This document shows positions 34,232 through 43,003 of a stretch of 64,000 nt of DNA, piece by piece. The position numbers and the translations under genes were made by a program. Each line of letters opens with the position of its first letter. Position 1 is the stretch's first letter. This stretch comes from DATAES01 sp963802415. GTDB lineage: Bacteria; Actinomycetota; Acidimicrobiia; Acidimicrobiales; JACDCH01. The notes under the pieces were generated by a model, which had not been told where the DNA came from, made no database searches, and was given only the letters and a program-made list of their open reading frames with translations. The stretch is from NCBI GenBank assembly GCA_963802415.1, contig CAWDIH010000001.1, forward strand, positions 1,116,001-1,180,000, written 5' to 3'.

Positions 34232-35091
34232 TCAGGGGTGCGTGGCCTGAATGGTCCAGGCCGCCGACTGGTAGATGACACCGTCGGACGTCTCGTGCGC
34301 GGTCGTGGAGGCACGCAAGCCGTCGAGGGCGCGGCTGCGGCCGGCGTCGTCGAGACCGTCGAGCGTCCATCCCATCAGTCCCAGCACGAATTCGTAGGCG
34401 TCCTCGCCGTCGTTGCCGAACCACGTGCCCGGTCTCATGCCGTCGAGCTCGATGTCGGTGAAGCCGGCGCTCGCCAGCACGCCGCGAACTCGATCGGGAT
34501 CAGACAGCGCGAACGGTCCTCGGGCGTCCGGGGGTGGAGCCGGTAGCTCTCGGCCTGCGCCGAGGGCGTCAGTGATCTCCTGAACCCATTCGTTCTCAGA
34601 CAGGGGCTGCCACGTGGTGATCACCAGGCGGCCGTCCGGGCGTAGGGCGCGGCCGATGTTGGTGAACGCGGCGACGAGGTCGCCAAAGAACATTGCACCC
34701 GACCGGCTGATGGCCACGTCGAAGAAGCCGGGCTCGAATGGATGGATCTGCGCGTCTGCTTGCTCGAAGCGAACGTTTTCGATGCCCTCATCGACAGCGA
34801 GGTGGCGCGCGCGTACTCGAGCATCCGTGACGACAAGTCCACGCCGAGCGCGGACCCTCTCTTCGCCGCGACGGCCGCGTCGCGAGTGGTCTGGCCCGTG
34901 CCGCAGCCGAAGTCGAGGACGCGATCGGCCTCGGTGATCGCCGCCGCCGCCATCAGGCGCCGGTGGAACGGAATGGCCGACCGGTCGAAGTAGTCGGCGT
35001 GGCCAGCCCAGTAGGCGCCGTCATCACCATCCCATGCCCGCCGTTGCTCCTCGTTTGACGAGTCGACGTGCACCGCACTGGTAGCTGCCAC
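34232..35091 (-). CDS. SAM-dependent class I methyltransferase (frameshifted near 34808)
   Basis: About 285 residues in two frames. The first (GTG 35091) has WDGDDGAYWAGHADYFDRSA and motif I VLDFGCGTGQTTRDAAVAAK with ALGVDLSSRMLEYARA. After a GCGCGCG run near 34808 the other minus frame continues HLAVDEGIENVRFEQADAQI, then SRSGAMFFGDLVAAFTNIGR, ALRPDGRLVITTWQPLSENE. The join is seamless at protein level, so an indel in the dinucleotide run is the likely cause. UbiE/Trm-like small-molecule methyltransferase; substrate unknown. It is divergent from a PadR-like fragment with palindromes between. Confidence 0.8.
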
Positions 35092-35113
35092 GGCAAGGCC
35101 CCCTCGCTACTAC

Positions 35114-35150
35114 TCTCCCATTGGGAGACTAGCCTTCTCCCAAAGGGAGG
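35114..35150. promoter_or_regulatory. Tandem palindromes between methyltransferase and PadR-like gene
   Basis: TCTCCCATTGGGAGA (35114-35128) and TCTCCCAAAGGGAGG (35136-35150) are two 15-bp dyads 22 bases apart, on the same face of the helix. They fit operators of the divergently encoded PadR-like regulator. The second also supplies the GGGAGG ribosome site. Confidence 0.6.
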
Positions 35151-35153
35151 AAA

Positions 35154-35330
35154 CTGTCAAGCGCGCCAGTGATGACCACGACGTCTCGTACACGATCTTC
35201 GGTCTCCTCGCGGTCAAGTCGTGGACGACGCACGAGCTCGTACAGCAGGTGGACCGAAGCATGCTGCGGATCTGGCCGCGTGGCCAGAGCAGGCTCTACG
35301 GGAAGCAGAAGAAGCTCGTCGCCTCGCGTC
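35154..35330 (+). CDS. PadR-family regulator, N-terminal fragment (broken)
   Basis: One frame reads SDDHDVSYTIFGLLAVKSWT, then THELVQQVDRSMLRIWPRGQ and SRLYGKQKKLVA, the winged-helix start of PadR regulators (LLAL-W-YEL...WPR...LY...K-LV). After about 35330 the match moves to the next frame (LASGEWGERVRP) and soon ends. No good ATG/GTG start exists in frame; the first upstream codon that could initiate is CTG 35154. It is either a decayed regulator or one with two sequence errors. Not long enough to be functional as written. Confidence 0.55.
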
Positions 35331-35518
35331 CGGCGAGTGGGGCGAGCGCGTCCGGCCCTGCCGACGATGGTGCCGCGGGATCGTTACCCAGCGTGGCCGT
35401 TGAGGCTTCTGCCCTTCGACGCGGTAGTCTTTGCGGACGGCCGAGTGGCCGTGACATGGCGACCGGTTGGTGATTTCTCCGATTGCACGTGTTCAATCTG
35501 CAGAGGAGATCAGCAACG

Positions 35519-35723
35519 ATGGCTGTAGGTACGGTCAAGTGGTTCAACCCGACCAAAGGTTTCGGGTTCATCGCGCCCGAGGACGGGTCCAGCGATGTGT
35601 TCGTTCACCAGTCCGACATCGACGTGCAGGGCTACCGGGAGCTGACCGAAGGTCAGACGTGTGGAGTTCTCGGTCGAGGCTGGGCAGAAGGGTCCAAAGG
35701 CGGCCAGGGTCCGTCCCGTTTGA
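35519..35723 (+). CDS. csp: Cold-shock domain protein (one-base insertion near 35660)
   Basis: MAVGTVKWFNPTKGFGFIAP with DVFVHQSDIDVQGYRELTEG are RNP1/RNP2 of a cold-shock protein, an RNA chaperone. As written, the frame leaves the family after GQT. Removing the T at 35660 restores VEFSVEAGQKGPKAARVRPV and a TGA at 35721-35723, the normal end of a 67-residue Csp. AGAGGAG precedes the ATG by about 12 bases. The uncorrected frame instead reads on to 36049. Confidence 0.78.
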
Positions 35724-36049
35724 CCAAGAAAGCGGTTGCTCCGTCCAAACCGGCGCCGTCCGTCGACGCGCGGCCAATTGGTGATCGGGTGATCGCGTTG
35801 CGGTCCGAAGGCAAGTCGTTCGCGTCCATCGCCAAACTGGTGGGTATCGAGCGCAGCGTCGAAGCGTTCAGCCTGTACGTGGATGCGCTGTCAAAGAAGT
35901 CGCTCCCCGAGCAGAAGAAGCTGCGTGGCGAGGAGAACGAGCGGCTCGACGAACTCGAACGACGTGCCCGCGCAAACGCCGATCCGACCGAGCGAGATCG
36001 CAAGCTCGCCTCGCTTCGCAAGCGGCGCCGGCGACTGTCGGCGACGTGA
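35724..36049 (+). CDS. Small HTH/coiled-coil protein, possibly read through from Csp frame
   Basis: About 105 residues. After a Lys/Pro/Ala-rich linker comes GDRVIALRSEGKSFASIAKL then VGIERSVEAFSLYVDAL, which looks like a helix-turn-helix. A charged helix follows (KKLRGEENERLDELERRARA, then RDRKLASLRKRRRRL). I recall similar small proteins in Acidimicrobiia but no function. There is no good start of its own: GTG near 35788 lacks a ribosome site. It is either a Csp-HTH fusion or a separate gene whose start was damaged by the indel at 35660. Confidence 0.45.
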
Positions 36050-36282
36050 GCCCGGATCGTGCCGGCCACAGCGCGGAAGAGCGTGCTGAGCGCAAGAGTC
36101 GCGTTGCTGCGGCGAAGACCGCGTTCCGCGAGTCGTCGCAACTGTCGGGACCTCAGGTAACACCGGCGCGCGCCGCGTTGAAGGACTACTTGCGGCGATT
36201 GAACGAGCCGAGCCAGCCGTCCGACGCCACGTTCCAACTGTTGCTGACCGCGCCGTTCGCGCAACCGCGCGGCCGGTCATGA
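36046..36282 (+). CDS. Small hypothetical protein
   Basis: A 78-residue basic protein whose GTG start overlaps the preceding stop (GTGA). It is helical and charged (SAEERAERKSRVAAAKTAFR) with no known motif. The coupling and codon use make it plausibly real. It may be a companion of the HTH-like protein; nothing more can be said. Confidence 0.4.
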   Translation: MSPDRAGHSAEERAERKSRVAAAKTAFRESSQLSGPQVTPARAALKDYLRRLNEPSQPSDATFQLLLTAPFAQPRGRS

Positions 36283-36356
36283 TCAGCTGACCCAACCGTT
36301 CCTGTCGACACGGATGCCATCCGTCGTCGCGCGAGCGAGCTCTCGAGGAGTTCCTG

Positions 36357-37581
36357 TTGTCATCCACCTTCGCGTCGCTGGGCGCGCCCGCTGACATGAT
36401 CAGCCGGCTCACCGTCCGGGGTATCACGAAGCCGTTTCCCATCCAAACAGCCACGGTCCCGGACGCTCTGCGGGGCCGTGACATCTGTGCTCGCGCACCT
36501 ACTGGATCCGGCAAGACCATCGCCTTCGGTATCCCGCTCGTCGCTCGGGTGACCGCCGGGACGCCACGAAGACCGCACGGTCTGGTGCTCGTACCCACCC
36601 GAGAGTTGGCCGCGCAGGTCACGCGCGAGCTGCGAATGATCGCCGGCTCCGCGGGACCGCTGTGCTGGCGGCGTACGGCGGGGTCGCCATCGGCCCCCAG
36701 CTCGACCGGCTCCGCCGCGGCGTCGACATCATCGTCGCATGTCCTGGCCGGCTCGGCGACTTGGTCCGTAGGAACCACGTGGTGCTCGACGCCGTGGAAG
36801 CAGTCGTGATCGACGAAGCCGATCGCATGGCCGACATGGGCTTCCTGCCCGAGGTGCGCCGGCTGCTCGACCAGGTGCGACCGGAGCGACAGACGCTGTT
36901 GTTCTCGGCGACGCTCGACGGCGATGTCGACGTGTTCGTGCGCCGCTACCAGCGCGACCCGGTTCGCCACGACTTGCAGACCAAGGATATCGCTCACAGC
37001 AATCGTCATGTCTTCTGGAAGACCGAGGGCGGCGACCGTGTCAGCCTGCTGGCCGATGTGCTCCGCACTCACAGCCCGGCGATCGTGTTCTGTCGCACCA
37101 AGCACGGGGCGGACCGCGTCACCAAGCGGCTGCTGCGCCTCGGCGTTGCCGCCACCGCCATCCACGGCGATCGTTCCCAATCGCAACGCAGCCGCGCCCT
37201 CGCGACGTTCGCGGACGGCGAGGTCGACGCGCTGGTTGCGACCGACGTCGCGCGCGAGGGATCCACATCGACGAGGTTGCCTTGGTCGTGCACTACGACC
37301 CGCCCGCCAGTCACAAGGATTACATCCACCGATCCGGCCGCACCGGTCGAGCAGGGCGCGCGGGCACCGTCATCTCGTTCGTCGACCGCGATCAGCACCA
37401 GGGTGCGTTGGCCTTGCAACGGCAACTCGGACTCAACATCGAGGTCGATCATGCCGACCTCGACCAACTCAAACCGGGGCGTAGACGCGCCGCGCGTGCG
37501 ATGGCTGCACGGCGGAATTCGCCGCGGAAGCAGCATCAGCCACGCGCCGCGCCGGATCGGGTTGAAGCGCGAAGGCCGTGA
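36357..37581 (+). CDS. DEAD-box RNA helicase (two frameshifts)
   Basis: A helicase of about 405 residues in three frames. From TTG 36357 (GAGGAG upstream): FASLGAPADMISRLTVRGIT (Q region), APTGSGKTIAFGIPLVARVT (motif I), LVLVPTRELAAQVTREL (Ia). After about 36655: GVDIIVACPGRLGDLVRRNH, VVIDEADRMADMGFLPEVRR (DEAD), LLFSATLDGDVDVFV (SAT), AIVFCRTKHGADRV. After about 37265: VVHYDPPASHKDYIHRSGRT, GRAGRAGT (motif VI). The second break falls in GCGCGCG. It probably acts with the adjacent cold-shock protein in RNA remodelling. The basic C-terminal tail is typical. Confidence 0.82.
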
Positions 37582-37691
37582 ACAGGGCAGCGACTCTACG
37601 AGTCGCTCGGCTTCGAGCCACGTTGGCCGCCACCGCAAACGAATCTGCACCTTCGGGAAGGACATGCGAACCCGCGTGGTTGGGCTCGTAC

Positions 37692-38213
37692 GTGAAGATC
37701 CTCGCTGTATCCGGCAGCCTGAGCGGCTCATCATCGAACACCTCTCTGCTGCAACTCGTCCGACAGGCTGCGACGCGACCCGCTGACGTGGTGTTGTACG
37801 AGTCGTTGGACGACATTCCCAATTTCAGTCCCGATCGCGATCAGCCCGCGCCTCCGGCGGTCGCGGCGTGGCGAGCCGCAGTCAGCGGTGCCGATGCTGT
37901 CCTCATTGCGACGCCCGAGTATGCGGGAGGGATGCCCGGTGTTCTCAAGAATGCACTCGATTGGCTTGTCGGCTCAGGTGAGCTGTACGACAAGCTGGCG
38001 GTCGTCCTCAGCGCGGCTCCCAGCGCGCAACGCGGAGGGCGCGCCCGCGAGTCCGTCGAGTTGACGTTGCGCATGCAGGGAGCGCGGGTGTGCGACTCGT
38101 TCACCGTTGCGGTTGCACGCGACATCGATCGCGAGGTGTTCGCAGCGACCGCCGGTGAGGTGCTTGCTCGTGTATCGGATGGCCTCCTATCCGGGCGGTG
38201 CGCTGCCGCCTGA
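37692..38213 (+). CDS. NADPH-dependent FMN reductase family protein
   Basis: A 173-residue flavodoxin-like protein: VKILAVSGSLSGSSSNTSLL is the phosphate-binding start, then DIPNFSPDRDQPAPPAVAAW and VLIATPEYAGGMPGVLKNAL, followed by DWLVGSGELYDKLAVVLSAA. This is the FMN-binding pattern of ArsH/SsuE/azoreductase-like enzymes. GTG 37692 is chosen because similarity starts there; the upstream frame extension is random. It probably reduces flavins or quinones with NAD(P)H. No operon link is clear. Confidence 0.83.
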   Translation: MKILAVSGSLSGSSSNTSLLQLVRQAATRPADVVLYESLDDIPNFSPDRDQPAPPAVAAWRAAVSGADAVLIATPEYAGGMPGVLKNALDWLVGSGELYDKLAVVLSAAPSAQRGGRARESVELTLRMQGARVCDSFTVAVARDIDREVFAATAGEVLARVSDGLLSGRCAAA

Positions 38214-38285
38214 CGAGACGGGTCCGCCGACGACTCCGCAGGTGAGCTGAGCTGGACGGCTCGTGGGCGAGGTCGGACGCGTCGC

Positions 38286-38828
38286 CTATCTCGGCCGCAC
38301 CACGCGGCCCATGACGACCCGCAACTCGGTCGGCAGGCCATGGGCGTCCTCGGCATCGCGCACGGCCCGCAGTTGAGGAGTCAGCTCATCGTCGTCGAGT
38401 ACGCGAAACCCGAGTCGCTCGTACCAGGGCTTGTTCCATGGGACGTCCCTGAAGGTCGTCAATGTCATCCCCTGGAGACCGTTGGCAGCGGCCCACCGCT
38501 CGACTTCGGCGAGCAGAGCGGCGCCATATCCGCGTCCGCCGTACTCGGGCATCACGGCGATCTCTTCGACGTGCGCGTTTCCGTCGATGACATGAACAAC
38601 CACAAAACCCGCAGTGGTGGCGCCCTCGACGACGATCCACGCCCGCCCTGCGTCGATGAACAACGCCAACTCGTCGGACGTGAACGGCGCATCGTCCGCA
38701 CATCGCGCGATGCGGGGCTCGGCGATCGACCGGAATCGGTCGCTTGCCCGCACCGCGACTTCGCGGATGAAGTCGACGTCCTCGGACACCATCGGGCGCA
38801 CTACTGCCGGTCCCGATGGTCCAGTCAC
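38286..38828 (-). CDS. GNAT-family N-acetyltransferase
   Basis: A 180-residue GNAT. VVRPMVSEDVDFIREVAVRA opens the fold, HVEEIAVMPEYGGRGYGAAL and LLAEVERWAAANGLQGMTLT form motif A and its acetyl-CoA loop (R/Q-G-x-G-x-A variant RGYGAA), and WNKPWYERLGFRVLDDDEL is motif B. The substrate is unknown; single-domain relatives acetylate amines, peptides or drugs. GTG start at 38828. It faces the FMN reductase gene. Confidence 0.85.
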   Translation of the reverse strand: MTGPSGPAVVRPMVSEDVDFIREVAVRASDRFRSIAEPRIARCADDAPFTSDELALFIDAGRAWIVVEGATTAGFVVVHVIDGNAHVEEIAVMPEYGGRGYGAALLAEVERWAAANGLQGMTLTTFRDVPWNKPWYERLGFRVLDDDELTPQLRAVRDAEDAHGLPTELRVVMGRVVRPR

Positions 38829-38908
38829 GGTCGACGCCCCATGACACCCTCCGAAGGGTGAGCGGACCGACGGTGGTCCACAAGTCGTTCCACGGGGACC
38901 GAGGTCAA

Positions 38909-40685
38909 TCAGAGGTCGACGGCGAGGTTGCTACCAGGCTGGGAGCAGCACACCAAGAGGTTGCCGGCCGCCGGAGGTTCGAGGGGTTCCGGGGCGTACG
39001 CAACTGTGCCGTCGACGAGCGCGGTTTCGCACGTATGGCACACACCGGTGCGGCACGACCAACGAACTGGTACGTCGCATGCTTCGGCGAGCTCGAGGAT
39101 GGTGGCGAACGCGTTGTCCCAGTGGACGTTCAAGCCGGTCCGCACGAACGACACGAGGGGGCCTGTGCCGCCGATCCCTTCGGGCGGGTGCGGTGGCCGG
39201 TCATCGTGGGGCAGGATTCCGGGCGTGATCGGAGCCTCTGCGCCAAACGCCTCCGTGTGCACGCGCGCGGTCGGCACGCCGAGCATGTCGAGGCCGGTAC
39301 GGATCGCGATCATGAATGGGGTCGGTCCGCACAGGTAGAACTCGCTGTCGGTCGACGCTCCAGTTGCAGCGATCCCCTCGGCTGTGATGTGTCCGAGCTC
39401 GTCGTAGTCGGTCCAGATGTGATCGTCGGGTTCGGGTCGGCTGTACCACACGCGGCTTTGCGCGTTTGGCAGTGCTGCGAGCAGCGACCGTGTCTCCTGG
39501 GCGAAAGCATGCTCGGCCCCGTTGCGGGTGCCATGCAGCCACCAGATGTCACGCGTCGATCGGCTGTCATGGAGCGCGTGCAGCATGGCGAGCACGGGTG
39601 TCACGCCGACGCCGGCACTCACCAGCACCACGGGCAGTGCACCCTCCTCGAGCGTGAACTGTCCGCGCGGCGCCGCGACCTTGATGCGGTCGCCGACGTC
39701 GACCGTGGCGCGCAGGTATCGGCCGGCCGCTCCGTGTGGTTCGACCTTGACCGTGATCCGGTAACGCTCGCTGCCCGACGGACCCGACAACGAGTAGCTG
39801 CGCACCAAGGGAGGCGCACCGCGTCCCGGTTCGAGCTTGAGCGTGACGAACTGGCCCGGGCGCGCGGTGCGCCAGCGGTGCGCCGTCGTCGGCTTCGAGC
39901 TCGAGTGACAGCACGGTGGCGCTCTCCGAGCGCTTCGTGACCACCCGCAGGGTTCGGAAGCCGGGCCACGCTGGTGGCTCACTCAACGTGACCAACCCTG
40001 CGTTCCCCCCGCCTGGAGCGCCGCGGCGTTGCTGCTCGAGCAGCGCGCGCAACGAGGCCTGCCAGCCCGGGCTGAGCGCCGGCATCCTCAGCGCTCGCGC
40101 GAGCAGCGAGGGGTCGGGGCGACGGTCCACGTAGAGCAGTGCGTTGATGGACGCAACCGTCATCCGCTCACGCCCGGTCGCGACCTTGACGATGTCGTCG
40201 CCGGCCTGCACCGCACCTTCTTCGAGGACCCGGAAGTAGAAGCCGGGGCGACCGTGACCGGTGAGCAGCGCCGCCATGCGAGGCTCGTTCATGCGAACAC
40301 CGACCCGGTAGCACGTCACCCGCGGTTGCGTGACCTCGAACAACGCCGAGCCGATGCGGTAACGGTCGCCGACGCACACCTCGTCGTCGGCGAGCCCGTC
40401 GACCGTGAAGTTCTCACCGAACTGGCCGAAGACGAAGTCGTCCCGGTGGAGCTGCTCGCGCCAATAACGGTACGAGTCGAGCTGATACACGTACACGGCG
40501 CGCTGCTCGCCGCCGTGGCCCGCGAGATCGCCCTGGCCGTCGCCGTCGACGTTCAACCGTCGGACCAGACGCGAACCTTGCACTGGTTCCTTCCAGATCC
40601 CCGTGAAGACGGTCCGCCCCTGCCAGCTGACCTCTCTTGGCATCCCGACGTTGACCGACACAAGTGTGGCGACACGCGCTGACAT
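38909..40685 (-). CDS. MOSC domain fused to ferredoxin-type oxidoreductase (frameshifted near 39870)
   Basis: A fusion of about 590 residues. Frame 1 from ATG 40685 has the YiiM-like MOSC domain: VSVNVGMPREVSWQGRTVFT, GDLAGHGGEQRAVYVYQLDS, QFGENFTVDGLADDEVCVGD, QPRVTCYRVGVRM with the sulfur-acceptor Cys. Its 3-alpha tail is INALLYVDRRPDPSLLARAL. Near 39870 the frame shifts and an FAD domain (PPLVRSYSLSGPSGSERYRI), a nucleotide domain (VVLVSAGVGVTPVLAMLHAL) and a C-terminal 2Fe-2S centre (WSCRTGVCHTCETALVDGTV) follow. MOSC proteins handle Mo-bound sulfur or N-hydroxylated compounds with such reductases. GGAGGAG lies upstream of the start. Confidence 0.85.
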
Positions 40686-40798
40686 CCGAGCCAAGCTCCT
40701 CCCCGACCAACGACTCCCCACCGAACTCCGGGTCGATCGTGGGGCAATCGCCCCACAATCGCGCCAACACTCGCTCACGGCTCATCCACGGCGACAAT

Positions 40799-40837
40799 TT
40801 GGACTTGAGTCCAACTCGTGCTTAGACTCGAGTCCAA
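40799..40837 (+). promoter_or_regulatory. Tandem TetR operators overlapping a leaderless promoter
   Basis: TTGGACTTGAGTCCAA (40799-40814) and TTAGACTCGAGTCCAA (40822-40837) are dyads with 7-base arms, 23 bases apart. TTGGAC (-35) and TAGACT (-10, 40823-40828) spaced by 18 lie inside them. The tetR GTG at 40838 starts right after the second operator, so the transcript is leaderless and self-repressed. Confidence 0.75.
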
Positions 40838-41476
40838 GTGGCAACCTCGGCTCGTGACCGTGACAGCCAGCGGCAGCGCGTCGTCGACGCCGCCGCGGTG
40901 CTCTTTGCCGAGCGAGGGAGCGACGACGTCACGATGGCGGAGATCGCAGCGCACGCAGGCGTGGCGCGCGCCTCGGTCTTCAACTACTTCGGGTCGAAGC
41001 ACGCTCTGGTCGAGGCGATCACCGAGACGGTGCTCGACTTCTGGGTCGCGATGCTCGACGACGCGCTCGCCGATGAGGCGACTTCCGCGCCGATGCTCAT
41101 CCGACGACTCTGCGACCAGATGGCGAAAGGCATCGAGTCGCAGCGGCTCCTCCACCGAGGCGTGTTCCGAGAGATTGCGCGCATCCAACTCGGCCTGGAC
41201 TCGGGTGAGATCGCGCATCTGGCCGGTCTGGCCGCGTCGACGCGGCTCGTCCGGTTGATGGAACGCGGACAAATGAGGGGCGAGTTGGACGACTCGTTGT
41301 CCGCCGAGACACTCGCATCGGCGTTCCACTCACTCACCAACGGCACCATCACCAACTGGCTGTATCAGGACCCGGCGCAGCCGTTGAGCCTTCGCCTGCA
41401 CGACGCAGCGGAGGTGTTTCTCCGGCCCGTCGAGCTCTCGCGTCCATCTCGTTCCACAAGAGGGAGTCGAACATGA
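40838..41476 (+). CDS. TetR-family transcriptional regulator
   Basis: A 212-residue TetR. The HTH reads QRVVDAAAVLFAERGSDDVT, MAEIAAHAGVARASVFNYFG with SKHALVEAI. The ligand domain is helical. Its GTG start abuts an operator, which strongly suggests autorepression. The P450 gene follows with an ATGA overlap, so the P450 is the prime regulated target, and the divergent MOSC-oxidoreductase may share control. The inducer is probably a P450 substrate. TetR-P450 pairs of this kind are common in actinobacteria. Confidence 0.9.
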   Translation: MATSARDRDSQRQRVVDAAAVLFAERGSDDVTMAEIAAHAGVARASVFNYFGSKHALVEAITETVLDFWVAMLDDALADEATSAPMLIRRLCDQMAKGIESQRLLHRGVFREIARIQLGLDSGEIAHLAGLAASTRLVRLMERGQMRGELDDSLSAETLASAFHSLTNGTITNWLYQDPAQPLSLRLHDAAEVFLRPVELSRPSRSTRGSRT

Positions 41477-42699
41477 GTGACACCCGCGCTGTCGAATACG
41501 AGCCTCTCGGCCCTGAGATCCAGGCGGATCCGTATCCCTGCTACGCAGCTCTTCGAACGCACGCGCCCGTGTACTTCGTCAATTCGATGAATGCGTATGC
41601 AGTGAGCCGGTACGCAGACGTTCGCCGTGTTCTCCATGACCATCACACGTTCTCCAACGAAGCGATGGCCGTGCTGGTGTCGCGTCCGACCGAGTTCGCG
41701 GCAGATGCGGAACTGCTCGATCATGGCGATTCTGCATCCGCAGCCATCTCGATCATCGGCCACGACGGCGACGAACACCGGCGATTGCGCCTCATCGTGA
41801 ATCGTGCGTTCACGCCGAGGCGTCTCTCGGGTATCGAGACGGAGATGCGCGCGATGGCGCGTGGCTTCGTGGAAACGCTTGCGGCGCGCCGCGGTGGCGA
41901 CCTGCAGTCACGGTTGTCCGTGCCCTTCCCCACCATCGTGATCGCAGAGTTGCTCGGAGTTGACAGCCGCCAGCACGACGATTTCAGGCGCTGGTCCGAG
42001 CACATGGTGCGAGGAGTTTTCGAGCCTCTCGACTCCGCCGAACAGGCTGAGGTCGCACACGCAGGGGCTCAGATGGGTGACTGGCTCGACGAGCAGATCG
42101 CAGCTCGAGCCGGTCGTGGTGGCGACGATGTCGTCTCTGTGTTGCTCGAAGCCGAGGCAGGTGGCGGCGCACTCACGCGCGACGAACTGCAGGTTTTCGT
42201 GTTCACCCTCCTGGTCGCGGGAAGCATCACAACGGCGTATCTGATCGGCAGCGCAGTTCACCTGCTCGCGAAGGACCCAGCCCTGCTGCGCGCTTTGAAG
42301 GACGACGCATCGCGGGTTGCGGCCTTCGTCGAGGAGACGTTGCGCTACGAGACACCCACGCAACTGATGTTCCGCACCGCAACGGTAGAGGTGACGATCG
42401 CAGAGACGACGATTCCCCGAGGTGCAACGGTCCTTGCCGTTCTCGGATCGGCGAACCGCGACGCCGCGGTGTTCGACCGAGCTGACACCTTCGACCCATC
42501 GCGCGAGGCGTCGGAGCACCTCGCATTCGGCCACGGTCCGCACTTCTGCCTGGGCGCCGCGCTCGCCCGGCTCGAGGCCCGCGTTGCGCTGGAAGAGCTG
42601 GTCCAGCGTGTCGACCGCATCGAGCTCGCCGGTGACGCGGAACCCGTCACATCGATGGTGTTTCGAGGTCCGACCCGATTGCCACTCACGTTCGCCTGA
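41473..42699 (+). CDS. Cytochrome P450 (intact)
   Basis: A 408-residue soluble P450. I helix FTLLVAGSITTAYLIG with the oxygen-activating Thr pair, K helix ExxR in VEETLRYETPTQLMFR, and heme loop AFGHGPHFCLGAALARLEAR with Cys near residue 357. It is complete, in contrast to the island P450 at 16449-17709. The start is translationally coupled to tetR. Redox partners are not adjacent, though the ferredoxin-type MOSC fusion is divergent next door. Substrate unknown. Confidence 0.93.
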   Translation: MSDTRAVEYEPLGPEIQADPYPCYAALRTHAPVYFVNSMNAYAVSRYADVRRVLHDHHTFSNEAMAVLVSRPTEFAADAELLDHGDSASAAISIIGHDGDEHRRLRLIVNRAFTPRRLSGIETEMRAMARGFVETLAARRGGDLQSRLSVPFPTIVIAELLGVDSRQHDDFRRWSEHMVRGVFEPLDSAEQAEVAHAGAQMGDWLDEQIAARAGRGGDDVVSVLLEAEAGGGALTRDELQVFVFTLLVAGSITTAYLIGSAVHLLAKDPALLRALKDDASRVAAFVEETLRYETPTQLMFRTATVEVTIAETTIPRGATVLAVLGSANRDAAVFDRADTFDPSREASEHLAFGHGPHFCLGAALARLEARVALEELVQRVDRIELAGDAEPVTSMVFRGPTRLPLTFA

Positions 42700-42817
42700 A
42701 GTCAGCGACGGAGACTCGCTGGTTCACGACGCCTTCAGTCCCGGTCCGCGCAGGGCAAACGACGGTTCGAGCGGGCACGCGAGCCCTGCCGCGGCGGTTG
42801 TTGCCTACCCTTCGACC

Positions 42818-43003
42818 GTGCTCGCTCGGCTCCTGGTGATCGAGGACGACGACATCAGGGTGAATCCGACTCCGGCGCTGTCGGCTGAGCGGTGGAAGGC
42901 CCAGCGTGTTGCGACGGGCGACGCGAGGCATGGACCTCACGGCCTGATGGTGTGGCCCCGCCCGGACCGTGACTCCGTCGGTCACACCGGCAACATGCGA
43001 TGA
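42818..43003 (+). pseudogene. Truncated response-regulator receiver fragment
   Basis: The GTG-led frame reads LARLLVIEDDDIRVNPTPAL, then SAERWKAQRVATGDARHGP, the beginning of a CheY-like receiver (acidic pocket EDDD) without the phospho-acceptor half, and it stops at 43003. It is probably a remnant. The stop overlaps the ATG of the mannosyltransferase-like gene. The rest of 42700-42999 holds nothing else recognisable. Confidence 0.4.
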
